From Nicotiana tabacum (taxonomy: Eukaryota > Streptophyta > Magnoliopsida > Solanales > Solanaceae), in NCBI RefSeq assembly GCF_000715075.1, contig NC_134101.1, forward strand, positions 194,576,103-194,640,102: a DNA stretch of 64,000 nt, given 5' to 3'. Shown piece by piece: positions 1 through 12,697 of the stretch; position 1 is the stretch's first letter; every line of letters starts with the position of its first letter. The position numbers were made by a program, and so were the translations under genes. A model generated the notes under the pieces. The model did not search any database and was not told where the DNA came from. It was given only the letters and a program-made list of their open reading frames with translations.

Positions 1-741
1 TGGTGTCCTTTTTGGATTATGGAAATCCCGTCAAACTTTGCACAAGGTTTGTCTAAGTGGGTTCTTACGTCAATGACGCCTCAATTCGTACTAGGTTTAG
101 CATGATGCAAGTACATTTCAAATCTGAATATAGTTTCTAGATAGGTCTAGACTATTACCCTCAAGTGAACAACTCAAGAGGGAAAGGCACAGAACCATCA
201 ACTACACCGCTGATCGACTAGTCTACTGCAAATAAACCTTTCCGGTTTAAAAGGGTGATTTGACGAAAGCGGACACTCATCAAGTGCCACTATGTTGATA
301 ATAGGCACGATTGAAGTATGATATGGAGCATGCTTTATGCATAAGTAGTAACATATTGCTAAGTATTTGCATGATAAAAGTGCATAAAAACAGTAAATAA
401 AGATGAACATGAGTAGGAACAAAAGAGAAAAGAAAAGAAAGACAAAAAAGAGAAATCGGTTTAACTCATGAAAACGTGCGAGAATGTAATGAAACAAGTA
501 GGGAAATAGGGACATGAGAGTCATGATATAGCATTCTTAGACAAGATGAAAGAAATGGAGAGAGATCATACATGTCGTAGCAATAAAGGGGAGCAGGGAG
601 GGGATATTCATGTCATACTAATTTAAACAAATAAAGGAAAATAAGGCAAGGGATGTGCATGTCATAGCAATTTAGACAAATATAGAAAAATAAAGGAAAT
701 AATCCACATAAGTAAATTTTGTTATGGTAAGAGCGTAAGTA
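1..741 (-). mobile_element. Ogre-like element, 5' leader (partial)
   Basis: This stretch lies just downstream, on the minus strand, of an Ogre-type primer binding site at 742-759, so it should be the untranslated leader between the 5' LTR and the first ORF. No recognisable gag or ORF1 protein is visible. The minus-strand ORFs here (for example 198-524) are rich in Phe, Leu and Tyr and look like chance translations of AT-rich DNA. The rest of the element would lie left of the window. The assignment rests on the adjoining binding site and LTR end. Confidence 0.5.
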
Positions 742-759
742 TCCCCAGCAGATTCGACA
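742..759 (-). promoter_or_regulatory. Primer binding site, tRNA-Arg type (Ogre-like)
   Basis: Read on the minus strand this is TGTCGAATCTGCTGGGGA. It matches 16 of 18 bases of TGGCGACTCTGCTGGGGA, the tRNA-Arg-complementary site I associate with Ogre retrotransposons. It directly abuts the putative LTR end at 760, where it should lie for priming minus-strand DNA synthesis. The consensus is from memory. Confidence 0.62.
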
Positions 760-3700
760 TGCCGTCGCGCCCCGTTTTCTCTCAAAAGCAGGTTTTGACA
801 TGTGAAACCTCTTTTAAATGAGGTATTAAAAGAGAATAGTCGCCACCTAAGGATTTTTAAGGTGCCTTAGGGCACTCATTTGCAAATAACTCTGTTTGAC
901 TTATCCACAGTACCAATGATCGGGCAAGGGCTAAAATTACCTCAAAGAGAAGGTGTTAGTACTTTTCGAGTTCCACAACTATGGTTCCCGATCGAATTTA
1001 TACTATGTGGATTAAATAATTAATCTAGATGATCATATAAGTGATGAAAGATGTAGAAGTTAAAGGCTCTATTATAACATAACCCATAATAATTATGCTA
1101 TATAAATGATCGGTACAAATCTTAATGATGACAAGGGTAGAAGTGCGTTGGTCTATATTAAATGACTAAGTGCTTTTAGCAAATATATAAAGGGAAGGGA
1201 GGTCCTAAGTTTTTTAGCCTAAAGGATCATCCCATGCAACATAAATAATACTTCGCAACTCCCTTAGGGTAGGGGTTGCTCATATTATTCAGCGGGCACA
1301 GACCATCATCTCCTGCTACCCGATTACTATATTAAAGTTGTTACTTAAAGGCGCTCTAATTCAATTCTAAGTTGTGTCCTATGCGTGCATTACTCGTCTC
1401 ATGCCTATGGTCTAGGAGGCTTAGGACCCACTATTTGGGTGGTTCTAGATATTACTTAAAGTGATCAAAATGATAAAACTAGGTGACATTAAAAATAGGT
1501 AGGAGTCCACATAATAACAATGAAGGGCATAAGTTAGCCTCCACACATAAGCACAAAAGCATGCGATTAGTCATAGATTTTCAGATTATGCAGTGAGGGG
1601 TCGTAGGCAGTTTCAGAATTAAGACGTATTTGGGTCGTTAAATCCTATAGGCATGGTTCCTATGTGATTTTGATTTTAGCACTATACAAGCGATACTGCA
1701 GCTTGTAGACTAAGCATATACGGATTGAAAGCATCGCAAGTCCTATTGGGATGATCTCTAATTGTTTATGCAATGAGGCAGTGAAGCAATCTACCAATGC
1801 TGATTTTACAGGCATGCTTCTTAGACGAATGACAAGGTCCCATAGGCATGATTTCTAATAGTCGAAATTGATTTTATATATTTTTATCACTATAGGAATG
1901 TCATCTAGGTATGATAATACTATAAAGTAACAAAGTAGTTGGTTGGTTGATTAAGATCCTATATGTATGATATCTAAATGAGCAGAATGGTAGAAATAGT
2001 TAATTAGTTGGGGTCCTATAGGCATGATATCTAGATTGACAAACATATGTCATCACATCTTATAAACATGTTGTCTAAGTGCACAGTAGTTCCATAGAAA
2101 CAAGCAGGGAAAATACTGTGGATTAACATGCTTGAACAGTATACGAGTGAGGTGCGTATAATCCCTATTGGCATAAGTTCTATTATTATACAACATACTA
2201 AATGAAATAACATATAAGTCATGCGGAATGAGATAGTAAACAAAATAGGTAGACACTATAGGCATATTTTCTACCCCTTCTTATGCAAATATTAAAATAC
2301 GCTAGCTCCCTTTTCATTTATTTCCCCATCATTCAATATTACAAATTATTACAAGCCCAAATGAAATAGTACAAACCCAAATATGACTAGTTAAAGAATG
2401 AAACAACTGTAAGCCTAATACAAAAAATATAGGCCTAAAATAGAATAACCTAGTGATATTTCTAGGCCTTCAATAGCCTTACTCTTCGCACAACCAGTAG
2501 GCCTAAATCCCAGGCTTACCATGATAATTAGGTGAATCTAATGCCCAGGTCCAACAACATATATGGCCCAACAAAACCAGGCCCAAATGAATGCCTTACT
2601 TACCCAACTGGATGCCAAACTAACCATACAAGTGACAACTATATACTATGTCACCAAGATAGGATTGCACGAAATAAGGTACGCTTATGCAGTATTTCAA
2701 CACATGCGCATAGCCGCCGCGCGTGGCTAAAGGTCAACCAAAAAAAAGAGCTCAAACTCTTTTTTTTTTAGTTCAAGAAACAAGTTCAAAGTAACAGGTT
2801 TGAAAATAAGCTAGTAAACCACTTCAAATAGAGTTTCAAAGTAATTCATGATCTAGAATCAACCTAAAGGACTTTAGACATAAGAATTTTAACATGAAGG
2901 TCAAGCAAAATCAAAGACAGGAACAAATGAAATAGCAGTCTTCACATGGAAGTTCTAACATGAGAGCCTAGTAAAGATATGGTCCCAAACATAATAACAA
3001 ATAGGCTTGTAGGCATAGTCTACAATGGCTGACAAGCAACCACTTTATTGAACATGGGAAACTTAACATGTTGAGAATCAGTCATAACACAAAAATTCAG
3101 AAACATAACCAGAACTCATAGTAGGTGAAATATGTCAACTCTATATTAACATGATAGGTAGGCATAAGGACTTATACCAGTTAACCACATATAGAAGAAG
3201 ATGCTACATATTGAAGTATTATGCAATATTTGAAGAAAACATAATTGAACAAGTCAAAAGAGCACACATTGGAGTTTACAAATAGCAAGAAAACATGTCA
3301 TGTTTGTTTAGAAGTTCAGGCAATACTATCATTTAGAAACTCCATGAGCATTGGTCAATCATAAGAAAGTTAAAAAGTTATACATGAATGACTCAATAGG
3401 AAGTAATACACTAGAACAAATTCTTGGCACGAATTAGTCTGTCACAAGAATTTGAAACAGGTAGAGAGATGAACTCATGACAAGCAACATATATAAGCAT
3501 TCAGACATACACAAACACACTAGCTAAGCAAGCTTAAGACAGTAAGAAGTCATGGGCATACATAAAAGCTTAGAGATTTAGGCAAGTTCTGACGCTAGGA
3601 AACACAAGGCTATAGGACAACTTCAAAGCAAAGAGGACAACAAACAGAAACAACACAGTAGCATATTGGTTCACCAAAGCTTAAGTGACATAGATATACT

Positions 3701-5139
3701 GAGCATGAACACGAGAACAAGGGAATAAAATTGTGAGAGTCAAAGGTACTTACCAGTTACAAATTAACGAACAAGCAAATAAAAAGAGCAATTTCCAGTA
3801 GTAATTCAGTTATCAATAGTAAAGAGGAGAAGAATCCCAAAATCCAATGTGTAAGAGTTCTCAAGGGTTTCAAGTGAACCCCGAGCAGTACTCGCATTCT
3901 AATGGCCTTGGCTTTCAGCCAGCCAAGGTCTTAAGTTTAGAACAATAGAATAAGTGAGAGTGAAAGAGTATTTGAAGTGATTAAGGTTTGTCCTAGAGGG
4001 AGTTGGGGAAGGGTTTATATAGTAGTCGAAATCAAACATCTAAACAAGGAAACAGAATAAATCAAACATAAATAAGAAAGGAAGAGCATGAAAAATCGTT
4101 TAGGAACCAAATTAGAAAAAAATAAACCCTAGTTTGGCCGGAATCAATGATTGGCTGAAGAACTTGGTAAATCGGATCGATAAAACCTTGCTATGATGCA
4201 TACAAAAGAAAACCTATCAAGATCTTGAGGGTCTGGAGATGATTGGGCTTGATTTAGGACCCTGTACTTGCAAAAGATAGGGAAGTATTATGTCTACCAA
4301 AACCGTGTAAATAACGGAGAGATCGAGCATATATGGAAGGAAAATCATGGAGAGATTCCATATTAGAGTGGCAGTTGGGGAGGATAGAGGAGGCGACTAC
4401 TAGGGTTTGAGAGGAGAAGAGAGAACATTTGAGAGGGTTTAAGGGCGGCTCTTAGGTGAGAAATAACGTAGGGTTTTCGGTTTTGGCTAGTTAAAAGGGC
4501 TTGGGTGAGCTAGGGTCGTTGATCTTGAGAGATCAACGACCAGGATTTAAAAGATGAACGGGGGTGGGTATTTAAACAGGTACCGACCGGGTTTATTAAA
4601 GGGTCATTTGGTTTGGACCAGGAGGGGATTGGGCTAAGGTTTGCAGTATTTGAGCCATTAATTTGGTCCGAAAATTAGCTTAGGATTGGGCTGGATTTTA
4701 AATACAAGAAATTAAGGGAAAATAATTTAATAAAATGGCTAAATTAAATATAAAAAATACTATTTATGAAAATTAATACGTTAAAACAATAGGCAAAGAT
4801 TATAAAAATATAAAAAATTATTTTGACCCTAAATGAAAATGAGAAATGCAATTAATTATAAAGTATAGACTATTATTGCAAAATTTTGTAATTAGCATAA
4901 AAATGCAAATGTAATTATGTAAAATGAAGTAAAATATTATGAAATATACATGTGGATATAATTAATAAGTTTGGATGATAAAGTCATCACAAAATAATTT
5001 GAAAAGATACTTAGTGAATATTTGAACAATTTAAGTGTAAGAAAATCAGTTTCAAAGCCTTAAAAAATTATAATTTTTTTACCGAAAGTACTTATATGGC
5101 TCTTGTAAATTGAGTAATGCGCAGAATGATATTTTGAAA

Positions 5140-5188
<49 letters not shown>

Positions 5189-5229
5189 ATTTTATAAAAG
5201 TATGAGGGCAAAATTGAATATCAATAAGT
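760..5229 (-). mobile_element. Ogre-like 5' LTR (minus strand), far end uncertain
   Basis: The LTR edge begins at 760 with TG followed by a GTCGCGCCCC block typical of Solanaceae Ogre LTR termini, next to the primer binding site. A length over 4 kb fits Ogre, whose LTRs are unusually long. The body is AT-rich and non-coding, with many short minus-strand ORFs but no known domain. The outer terminus could not be located: a LINE 3' end begins near 5230, so the LTR may be truncated there or interrupted. The window contains no second LTR copy for comparison. Confidence 0.5.
5141..5185. repeat. (TA)n microsatellite
   Basis: An uninterrupted run of about 22 TA dinucleotides sits about 45 bp from the 3' end of the LINE. 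Confidence 0.97.
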
Positions 5230-5465
5230 GTTTACGTAGACCTTACCCCTACCTTAAGAAGGTAGAGAGGCTAATTTCGATCGACCATTGGCTCAACAAA
5301 AAATGAAAAGAATCAGTAGCAATATGCAGTAAAAATAACAAGTTATTAAGAAAGCTGAAGCGAAAGATAATAAGAGAATAAAAAAATAGTAGCAGTCTAA
5401 AAATAAGAAAAATAAGACTAATACTAAAACCACAGGTATGGAAAAGACCCATGCACAACTACCTA

Positions 5466-7635
5466 CTATCCTTTAATCCTAATGATCGGCCTCCACACCC
5501 TTATATCAAGGGTCATGTCCTCGGTAAGTTGAAACAACACCATGTCGTGCCTAATTACCTTGCTCCCATACTTCTTTGGCCTACCTCTACATCTCCTCAT
5601 ATCCTCCAAAGCCATCCTCTCACACCTCCTTACTGGAGCATCTATGCCTCTCCTCTTTACATGCCTAAAAAATCTTAGCCTCACATTTCGCATCTTATCC
5701 TCCATAGAGGCCACTCTCACCTTGTCTTGAATGTCTTCATTCTTAGTCTTATCTAACCTGGTATTCCTACACATCCATCTCAATATCCTTATTTCTGCTA
5801 CTTTTATCTTCTAGACATGAGAGTTCTTGACTACCCAACACTGACCCATACAACATAGTTGGTCTTACCACCACATTATAGAACTTACCTTTATATTTTG
5901 GTGGCATAGTCTTATCACTTAAGACGTCGGATGCCTAGCTTCTTGTTCATCCACCCCGCTCCAATATGTTTCTGACATCCTTTTCGATCTCCCTATTTTC
6001 TGGGATTACTAAGTCAAGGTACTTGAAACTTTCTCTCTTGGGAACAATTTTTGTATCAAGTCTCACATCCACATCTTTTTCCTGGGTCACATTGCTGAAT
6101 TTGCATTCCAGGTATTCTATCTTGGTTTTGCTCAACTTGAAACCTTTAGACTCTAGGGTCTATTTCCAAACCTCAAGCCTCTCGTTAAAACCACTTCACG
6201 TCTCATCAATTAGTACTATGTCATCTTCACATAATATGTACCATGGAACCTCCCATTGGATATATCGCCAAGGCAAATAAAAACTGGCTAAGAGTTAATC
6301 GTTGGTGCAACCCCATCAAAACTAGGAAGTGTTCCGAGTCTTTGCCCACTATCCTCACCCGAGTCTTAACTCCATCATATATGTTCTTAATCACCTTAGT
6401 GTAAGCTATAGGAACATCTCTAGCCTCCAAACATCTCTATGAAACCTCCTTTGGTACCTTGTCGTATGCCTTTTCTAAGTCAATAAATACCATATGCAAG
6501 TCTCTCTTCCTTTTCCTATATTGCTCCCATAAATCTCCTTACGAGGTAAATGGCTTCCGTAGATGAATGCCCAGGAATAAAATTAAACTGGTTCTCGAAA
6601 ATAGCCACACTCCCCTCACCCTCACATCGACCACCCCCTCTCAAACTTTGATAGTATGCTAAGTAGCTTGATACCGATATAGTTGTTGTAATTTTTTATA
6701 TCACCCTTGTTCTTATAAAATGGAATTATCTTACTCCACCTATATTCTCTGGTCATCTTCTTCATCCTAAAATGACATTAAATAACCTAGTGAGACACTC
6801 CAACTCTTCCTTCCTACATTCTTCCATAATTCCATTAGGATTATGTATGGCCAGGTCACTCTTCGCCTACTTATCTTGCTTATATCCCCCAAGACCTCCC
6901 GTTCTTTTATATGCCTACAATACCCAAAATAATCATGACTCTCAGAATGCTCCAAATCACCCATCACAATGTTCCTCTCTCCCACTTAATTCAAGTGTTT
7001 ATGGAAGTATGTCTGCCATCTTTGCTTATTTGTGCCTCTTCTATCAAACTATGCCTTTCTCATATTTGATGCACTTCACTTGGTCCAAATCACGAGCCTT
7101 ACTTTCTCTCACCTTAGCTAGCCTATCCAGCTTCTAATCCATGTCTTTGTCCCAAAGTTCTTCATACAAACATCCAAATGTTGCATTCTTAGCTAGAGTA
7201 ACTGCTAACTTCGCCTCCTTCTCAGCTTTTTATACTGCTCCTTTTTTTTCTCCTCCTCATCTATGATATCTACTAACTTTAAATATGTTGGTTTCTTGGC
7301 ATTCACTTTTTCTTGGACCTCTCCATTCCACCACCAGTTCCCTTTGTGTTACCAGAGTAACTATTCGAGACCTTAACACCTCTCTCACAGATTTCCTAAT
7401 GCATTGCGTGGTCATAGTCCACATACCACTCACATCCTCGCTACTCCTCCAAGCCCCTTATACAATAGCTTCTTCCCTAATTCCTGAGCATTGTCCTTAG
7501 TCAATGCACCCCACATGATCGTAGATTGGACATAAACAACACTGTTTTCCCATTTCCTCATGATCACTAAGTTCATTACCAAGATCCAATGTTGGGTTGT
7601 GATATTCGCACTTGGGATAACCTTATAATCCATTC
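5466..7635 (-). pseudogene. LINE reverse transcriptase and C-terminal domain (broken)
   Basis: Would copy LINE RNA into DNA at a nicked target. Going right to left: an endonuclease-RT linker (7430-7633, with RWGALTKD-like residues), the RT fingers and palm region (6767-6985), the motif around GLHQ..LSQFLFAL (6227-6430), then the catalytic region near 6225 where C-E-D-D replaces the usual F-A-D-D. Next come a thumb region (5947-6135, with RESFKYL) and the C-terminal segment (5466-5783) with the [16 protein letters not shown] signature of plant RTE elements. The two catalytic aspartates survive but the flanking F and A are changed. Reading-frame breaks separate all these pieces, so no functional enzyme is made. 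Confidence 0.86.
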
Positions 7636-7933
7636 ATAAACCTATATCACATTTCCTTAAGGGAAGGTAATCATTTTGGATCTTGGCCAACATGCTCTAG
7701 AGGATGAACAAGTGCTTTTCCTTCTTATAAAAACTCGATTTAGCTATCACCAGATCAAAAGCTTTAGAAAAATCCAAAAAACAAAGTACAACCTCCATTT
7801 CTATCTCCAAAATCGAAGCCCCTATGCATGTCTTCATAACCCCCAAAGTCGACCCAATATGTCCATTGAAATCATCTCCTATGCGTATCTTCTAGGTTTG
7901 CAAAATACCATGCATACCCTTGTCCAAATCCTC

Positions 7934-8330
7934 CTAAAAACACCTTTTGATCTCCTTATCCAAGCCCACTTGAGGTGTATAAGCACTAATAACATTTAAA
8001 GTAAGCCCTCCAATAACTACCTTAATAGCCATTAGCTTGTCATTCATCCTCCTAACCTCTACCACTAGCTCTCTAAGTTCCCTATTGACCAGGATGCGTA
8101 GCCCATTCTTGCCCCTCATGCCTCTGGAGTACCACAATTTAAACCTACTTATATCCCAAGCATTTGTTCCCACCCATTTGTTCTCACCCATTTAGTATCC
8201 TAGACACACACTATATTGATTTTCCTCTTCTGTAGAATCTTTACTAACTCAATAGACTTCCCTGTCAAAATGCCTATGTTCCATGACCCAACACTCAACC
8301 TAGAGACTCCCTTTCCAACCATGCCCCCCT
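7934..8330 (-). pseudogene. LINE AP-type endonuclease (broken)
   Basis: N-terminal part of the RTE polyprotein, the endonuclease that nicks the target DNA. The minus-strand reading shows a GSWNIG..TGKS stretch near 8290-8235, then RFKLWYS, RGKNG, a VVEVRR stretch and LNVISAYTPQVGLD. This is the pattern that automatic annotation of Solanaceae genomes often labels craniofacial development protein 2-like. A likely start codon lies at 8322. A stop interrupts the protein around 8190, and the catalytic C-terminal half is not continuous in one frame. Non-functional. Confidence 0.82.
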
Positions 8331-9113
8331 CGCCCCTGCCCCGCCTAGGACATGAACTTACTCTACTATCACTCACTATAAAAATTATACTTTAAAGGAG
8401 ACTAACCCGAAACTACCACACATACAAGAAAAGATTTAAAATAAAAAATATACACTAAAACCTACAACTTAAGGAACTAATTACGAATACAGATAAGCAA
8501 ATGCAAATAAGAAAGCAAATGTTGAAAGTGTTGTGTTTAAACTAGAACACGTGAATATAAGTCGAACTAAATACAAAGGATGAAAATAAAGGACAGGCAA
8601 GCAAATACTAGCATACAAAACAGTAGATAAAATGCAATAACGATAGAACATGGATTGTAGTCATGGATTATAGTCAAGGAAGCTAGTGTCATTGCCACCT
8701 AATGACATTTAGTGGAACAGTAAGGCTTATCGAAAATGTAGTTAGTGGGACTGGGTCTAGTCAATCTGAATCTTTCACCAGTAAAAGAGTGCTCATACAA
8801 CGACAATCTGCATGTACTGAGTCTCATGCACCATTGCGAGACTAAAAACTTTACAAGAAAAATCATAGTGCTAGAACAGTATAAAAAGAAAGAAAGAGAC
8901 CGACAGTAGGGAAAGAGGACCAACAACAACTAGAAAGAGGGAGAAGAATAAGAGAGAGAGAGAGAGAAGAAGAAGAAGAATAAGAGATAAAGAAATTGGG
9001 AAGAAAAATGATAGAAGAAAGAATAAAAAGGAGACTAGCGTCGGCACAAAAGGATGGTACCGGACTCTAACCAGAAAAGGGGAAGAGGAAAATAAGGATA
9101 GAGAAATAAAGGA

Positions 9114-9151
<38 letters not shown>

Positions 9152-9180
9152 AAGAAAGAAAAGTAATAAGGAGAAGGAAA
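8331..9180 (-). other. LINE 5' region, CT-rich leader on minus strand
   Basis: This non-coding stretch precedes the LINE ORF on its coding strand and is pyrimidine-rich there (purine-rich as printed). It includes (GA)n runs at 8951-8968 and 9110-9147 and GAA repeats near 8966-8981. RTE elements carry their promoter in this region, but I see no specific promoter motif. The outer limit is approximate. Confidence 0.55.
9110..9147. repeat. (GA)n microsatellite
   Basis: About 18 GA dinucleotides in a row, with GAAA repeats following. A shorter GA run lies at 8951-8968. Confidence 0.95.
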
Positions 9181-9437
9181 GGAGGTGGGCCTTACATGCG
9201 GTGTGTTGGTGACAAGCACAGTTGCAATGCCGGTGAGGTTAAGTGACAGTTAATCGCTTGATTCAAATGAAAAAATAATTTCAAGAACACAAAAAAAAAG
9301 TTTCTTCAAAATAAGAGGAACGGAAAAATAGATAAGTACAAAAAATACACAGCTATTGGTCTGAGTTTTGTTTTGTTTCAAATGATGGGTCTCCTTCAGA
9401 TGGCATATTCATCTTATGGTAAATGTGGTCTAATATT

Positions 9438-9655
9438 TTCAAAGAAGCTATGTCTTCCTCGGAAGCATAATTTTGGAAAGAGGCAGTCAATAGTGATATT
9501 GAATTTATATTAAATAATCATTCTTGGGGATGGTTGATCTTCTCCCAAGAACAAACCTTTAGGTTCCTCATGGATTTTTAAGAAGAAAATGAAAAATAAT
9601 GATGCTATTGACAAGTATAAGGCAAGACATATTGTTAAAGATTATATACAATGAG
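9438..9655 (+). pseudogene. Ty1/copia reverse transcriptase, upstream fragment
   Basis: Plus-strand translation gives FKEAMSSSEA, then FWKEAV..D...ILNNHSW, and in a shifted frame SWIFKKKMK, IDKYKARHIVKDY. This is the start of a Ty1/copia RT domain (the family pattern of W-E-L, KWIFK.K and YKARLV.KGY). One in-frame stop and one frameshift are visible. The fragment ends exactly at the Tekay insertion, and its continuation is at 20246-20310. The 257 bases before it (9181-9437) show nothing I recognise. Confidence 0.78.
9651..9655. repeat. Target-site duplication ATGAG (left copy)
   Basis: ATGAG directly precedes the TGTAAC start of the Tekay 5' LTR and is repeated at 20241-20245 directly after the 3' LTR. 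Five bases is the normal duplication length for LTR elements. Confidence 0.9.
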
Positions 9656-12492
9656 TGTAACAACATGGCCATATGTTTTGTGAATTGTAGCCTCATTTCC
9701 CCTATTTGATTATCCACGTATGTGTATATGTTATGTGATTTAGGGGATGGTTGGCTTGGGTTGACGGAGGTATTGGAGAGAATCGGAACAATTAGTTATA
9801 TGGGTAGAGGCTTAAGTTGTAAGAATTGGCTGAGGTTTGACTTTTGTATAAATGGCCTAATAATTATGTTTTGATGGTTTCAATAGTTTTTATGGTGATT
9901 TTGGACTTAGGCATATATCCGATTGGGATTTGAAGGTTCCTATGTGGATTTGGATCTTTTCGGCCAAAGTTGGCAATTTAAAGGTTTGAAAGGTTCATAA
10001 GTTGACCATGAGTAGAGTTTGTTGCTATCTGGTTTGTATTGTTGATTTGGAAGTTGGAATAGGTTCGTTATGTCATTTGGGACTTGTGCGCAAAATTTGA
10101 GGTAATTCCGAGTTGATTAGACGTGGTTCAATACGTATTTTGGAATGTTGGAAGTTGATTAGTTCCTTAGGATTGAATCGAGGTGCGATTCGTGATTTTG
10201 ATGTTATTTTGTGTGATTTGAGGGCTTGAGTAGGTCCATGTTGTGGTTTGGGATTGAACGGGTTCTTATATCAGGTCTCGGGTGTGTTTCGGATTAGTTT
10301 TGAATCTTTTCCATGTTGTTTGGTAGTTTTTGTCTGCTATTTTCGCACATGCGATGTATTGGGCGCAAGTGTGAGTCCTCAAAAGCGGACCTGGGGCAGC
10401 AAATGTGATGCATGGCTAGGGAAGGCTTAAGTCCACATATACAGCGATGGGAGCGCAGTTGCTCTTGCGCAAAAGTGAATGGATGGGACTTAAGTGACTT
10501 CCACATTTGTAATGGTTTTTCTGCAGATGTGGTACCGCAAAAGCGGGATTTTTGTCCGCAAAAGCAAAAACTGTTGGGCAGAATATTTTTTAGGGTTTCA
10601 TTATTTCGCATTATTTGGAGTTTTGGAGTTCAGCTAGAGGCGAAACTTGGAGGGTTTTTCACTACAATTTAACGGGTAAGTAATCTCTACTTGATGTTAG
10701 ATCTTGTTTTCCCATAGATTATTACTCCTAGAATATGTGATTTAAAGGAAAATTATGAGGATTTTTGCTATGGTGTTAGAGAGTGAAAGGTGGTGATTTG
10801 GGGATCGATTTGTGGTCGGATTTGGACGAAACATATATATTTGGACTTGTATTGGAGTAGGTATTTAGGATTTGTGAGTTTTGTTAGATTCCTGGGTGCG
10901 GGACCGTGGTTAACTGTTTGGTTGACTTTGTATATTTGTATCAAGATCAAAGCTTTATTGTTTGGGTTTTTTCCTATGGCCTTATTTAATGTTGTTGATT
11001 TGTTTTTAGCTAGATTTGAGTCGTTCGGAGGTCGATTCCCACGGGAAGGTATTTCTAGAGTATTGATTTGCTTGCTGGAGGTAAGTATCTTACCTAAATT
11101 TTGCTGAGACACTACTTACTTGAGTAATTAGTGATGGCTAGGTGCTATAGGTGGCACACATGAGAGAGTTTGATCCCATATGTGTGCAGCGGGGTATTGT
11201 TTCATGTTTGGGGTAGTGCTTAGGCTATGTTATGCCTTGAATTGATTGCTAAGTTTTATGCTATCATTCTTCTTATGTTTGTACTCCCTTTGCGAGTTAA
11301 TTGAATTATGTTAGAGGTTATTTGTTGTTAAATATCCTATTCAAGCATGTTTATTGTTATTTTTGTGATGTAATCGGCTAATTTAAACTATGGTCATATA
11401 CTTTATACATCCCTATAACTTAGAATGTCACTTATATCATCCATGAGTATTCAATTTTTTATCCATTGTTCATGTACATATATTCTTGTATATGCTTTCT
11501 GTATGATATGGACTGGGCTGATATCACGTGAGTGGTCCATGCGGTTGTTGTTTATGGCTCATGAGTTGCCTATGTAGCGTATGGATAAGGATCCATTCCC
11601 CTAGGGTCACCCTTTCATGTTTCTTTCTTGATGGTGTACAGACGGTATGAGGAAAATTGATCAATGTTTGGTTACTGCATTTCTTCTTTACTTGTAATTT
11701 CCTTGGGTGTATACATTTTTTATTCGCATATCTTCTCTATTTGCTAGATATGGAATGTATACATGCCTCATTGTGCATATCTTCTCTCTATGCAATTTTG
11801 GTTGATTGCTGAGAGCACGTTACATATCTTCTATATATGTCTACCATTGCACCAAGACTTGATAATAGATGCATATCTTCTCTATATGCTAGATTGTAAA
11901 CTAATACAATGCTTGGCACATTATCTCTCATGCAACAAGATGACTTTATCTGTGTTTTATGATTTGATGATGTTATTGTTGTGTACTTGTGAAATTTATG
12001 AATTGAGCAGGTTATTAGCGAGTATTATTGATAATTCTTGCCCTCTATTACCTCGGCGGCATTAGCTATGATACTTGCTAAGTACATGGGTTCGGTTGTA
12101 CTCATACTACACTCTGCACTTAATTGTGTAGATCTAGGTATTGGATTGAGCCGAGATCCGATGTTATTGTTGGTGTGAGTTGCCGAGAGGCGAAGTAGAT
12201 CTGCATTTAAACTGCAGTCTTTAGTGTCTCTTTCTATTTTAGTTATTGTTATTATTCAGACAGTATTTTCATATTGTATTTCCAGACTTGTACTTTTATT
12301 TTAGTGCTCATGATTCTATATTACTAGTTCTCATGGGATTTTATGCATTTGCACAGTTTATTTATGGCATTTGGTTGTAGACTTGTACTATTTCCGTTAG
12401 TTATGTATCTATTCTATTTTTTCCATGCTTGGCTGGCCTAGCAAGTGATTTTGGCACCATCACGAGCGGATGGTAGTTTTTTGGTCGTGACA
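9656..12492 (+). repeat. Tekay 5' LTR
   Basis: 2837 bp starting TGTAACAACATGG and ending GGTCGTGACA, paired with 17606-20240. It contains no gene; ORFs at 10248-10672 and 10768-11112 are LTR translations. A patch of CGCAAAAGCGG-like words lies at about 10340-10580. It retains a segment around 10930-11200 that the 3' LTR has lost. Confidence 0.92.
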
Positions 12493-12495
12493 AGT

Positions 12496-12507
12496 TGCTA
12501 TAAGAGC
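12496..12507 (+). promoter_or_regulatory. Primer binding site, initiator-Met tRNA type (decayed)
   Basis: TGCTATAAGAGC three bases after the LTR matches 10 of 12 bases of TGGTATCAGAGC, the standard initiator-tRNA-Met site of plant Ty3 elements. Confidence 0.8.
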
Positions 12508-12697
12508 CCTAGGTTCATAGGTTATACTGTTCATGAGCAAGTTTAGTAGAGTCTTGCGGATCGGTATGAAGACGTCTATACTTTTCTTCGAGAGGCTACC
12601 AAACTGTTATGAAGAATTTCACTTTCTTTCATCCTTGTCGTACGAACTTGTTATTTCCAAAATTTGAACCTTTATACTTCTGGTCTCTCACAAATCA

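Larger units (their letters stand above)
5230..9180 (-). mobile_element. RTE-clade LINE, minus strand, degenerate
   Basis: A non-LTR retrotransposon read right to left: pyrimidine-rich 5' region, AP-type endonuclease, reverse transcriptase, then a C-terminal segment and a short 3' tail. The tail (about 5230-5275) carries the CTACC...GGTAGGGGTAAGGTCT type end that I associate with Solanaceae RTE elements and their partner SINEs. Length near 4 kb is close to full size. Frameshifts and stops break the single long polyprotein into many small ORFs. The 5' boundary was judged from where the CT-rich leader fades, and no target-site duplication could be assigned. Plus-strand ORFs here (5542-5730, 6772-7137, 7285-7500) are shadows. 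Confidence 0.85.

Noticed and set aside
5542..7500. Plus-strand ORFs across the LINE
   Set aside because: Shadows of the minus-strand reverse transcriptase and linker, which carry the recognisable motifs.
10248..10672. Overlapping ORFs in the Tekay 5' LTR
   Set aside because: They lie in LTR sequence, and the matching 3' LTR positions have different frames and stops.
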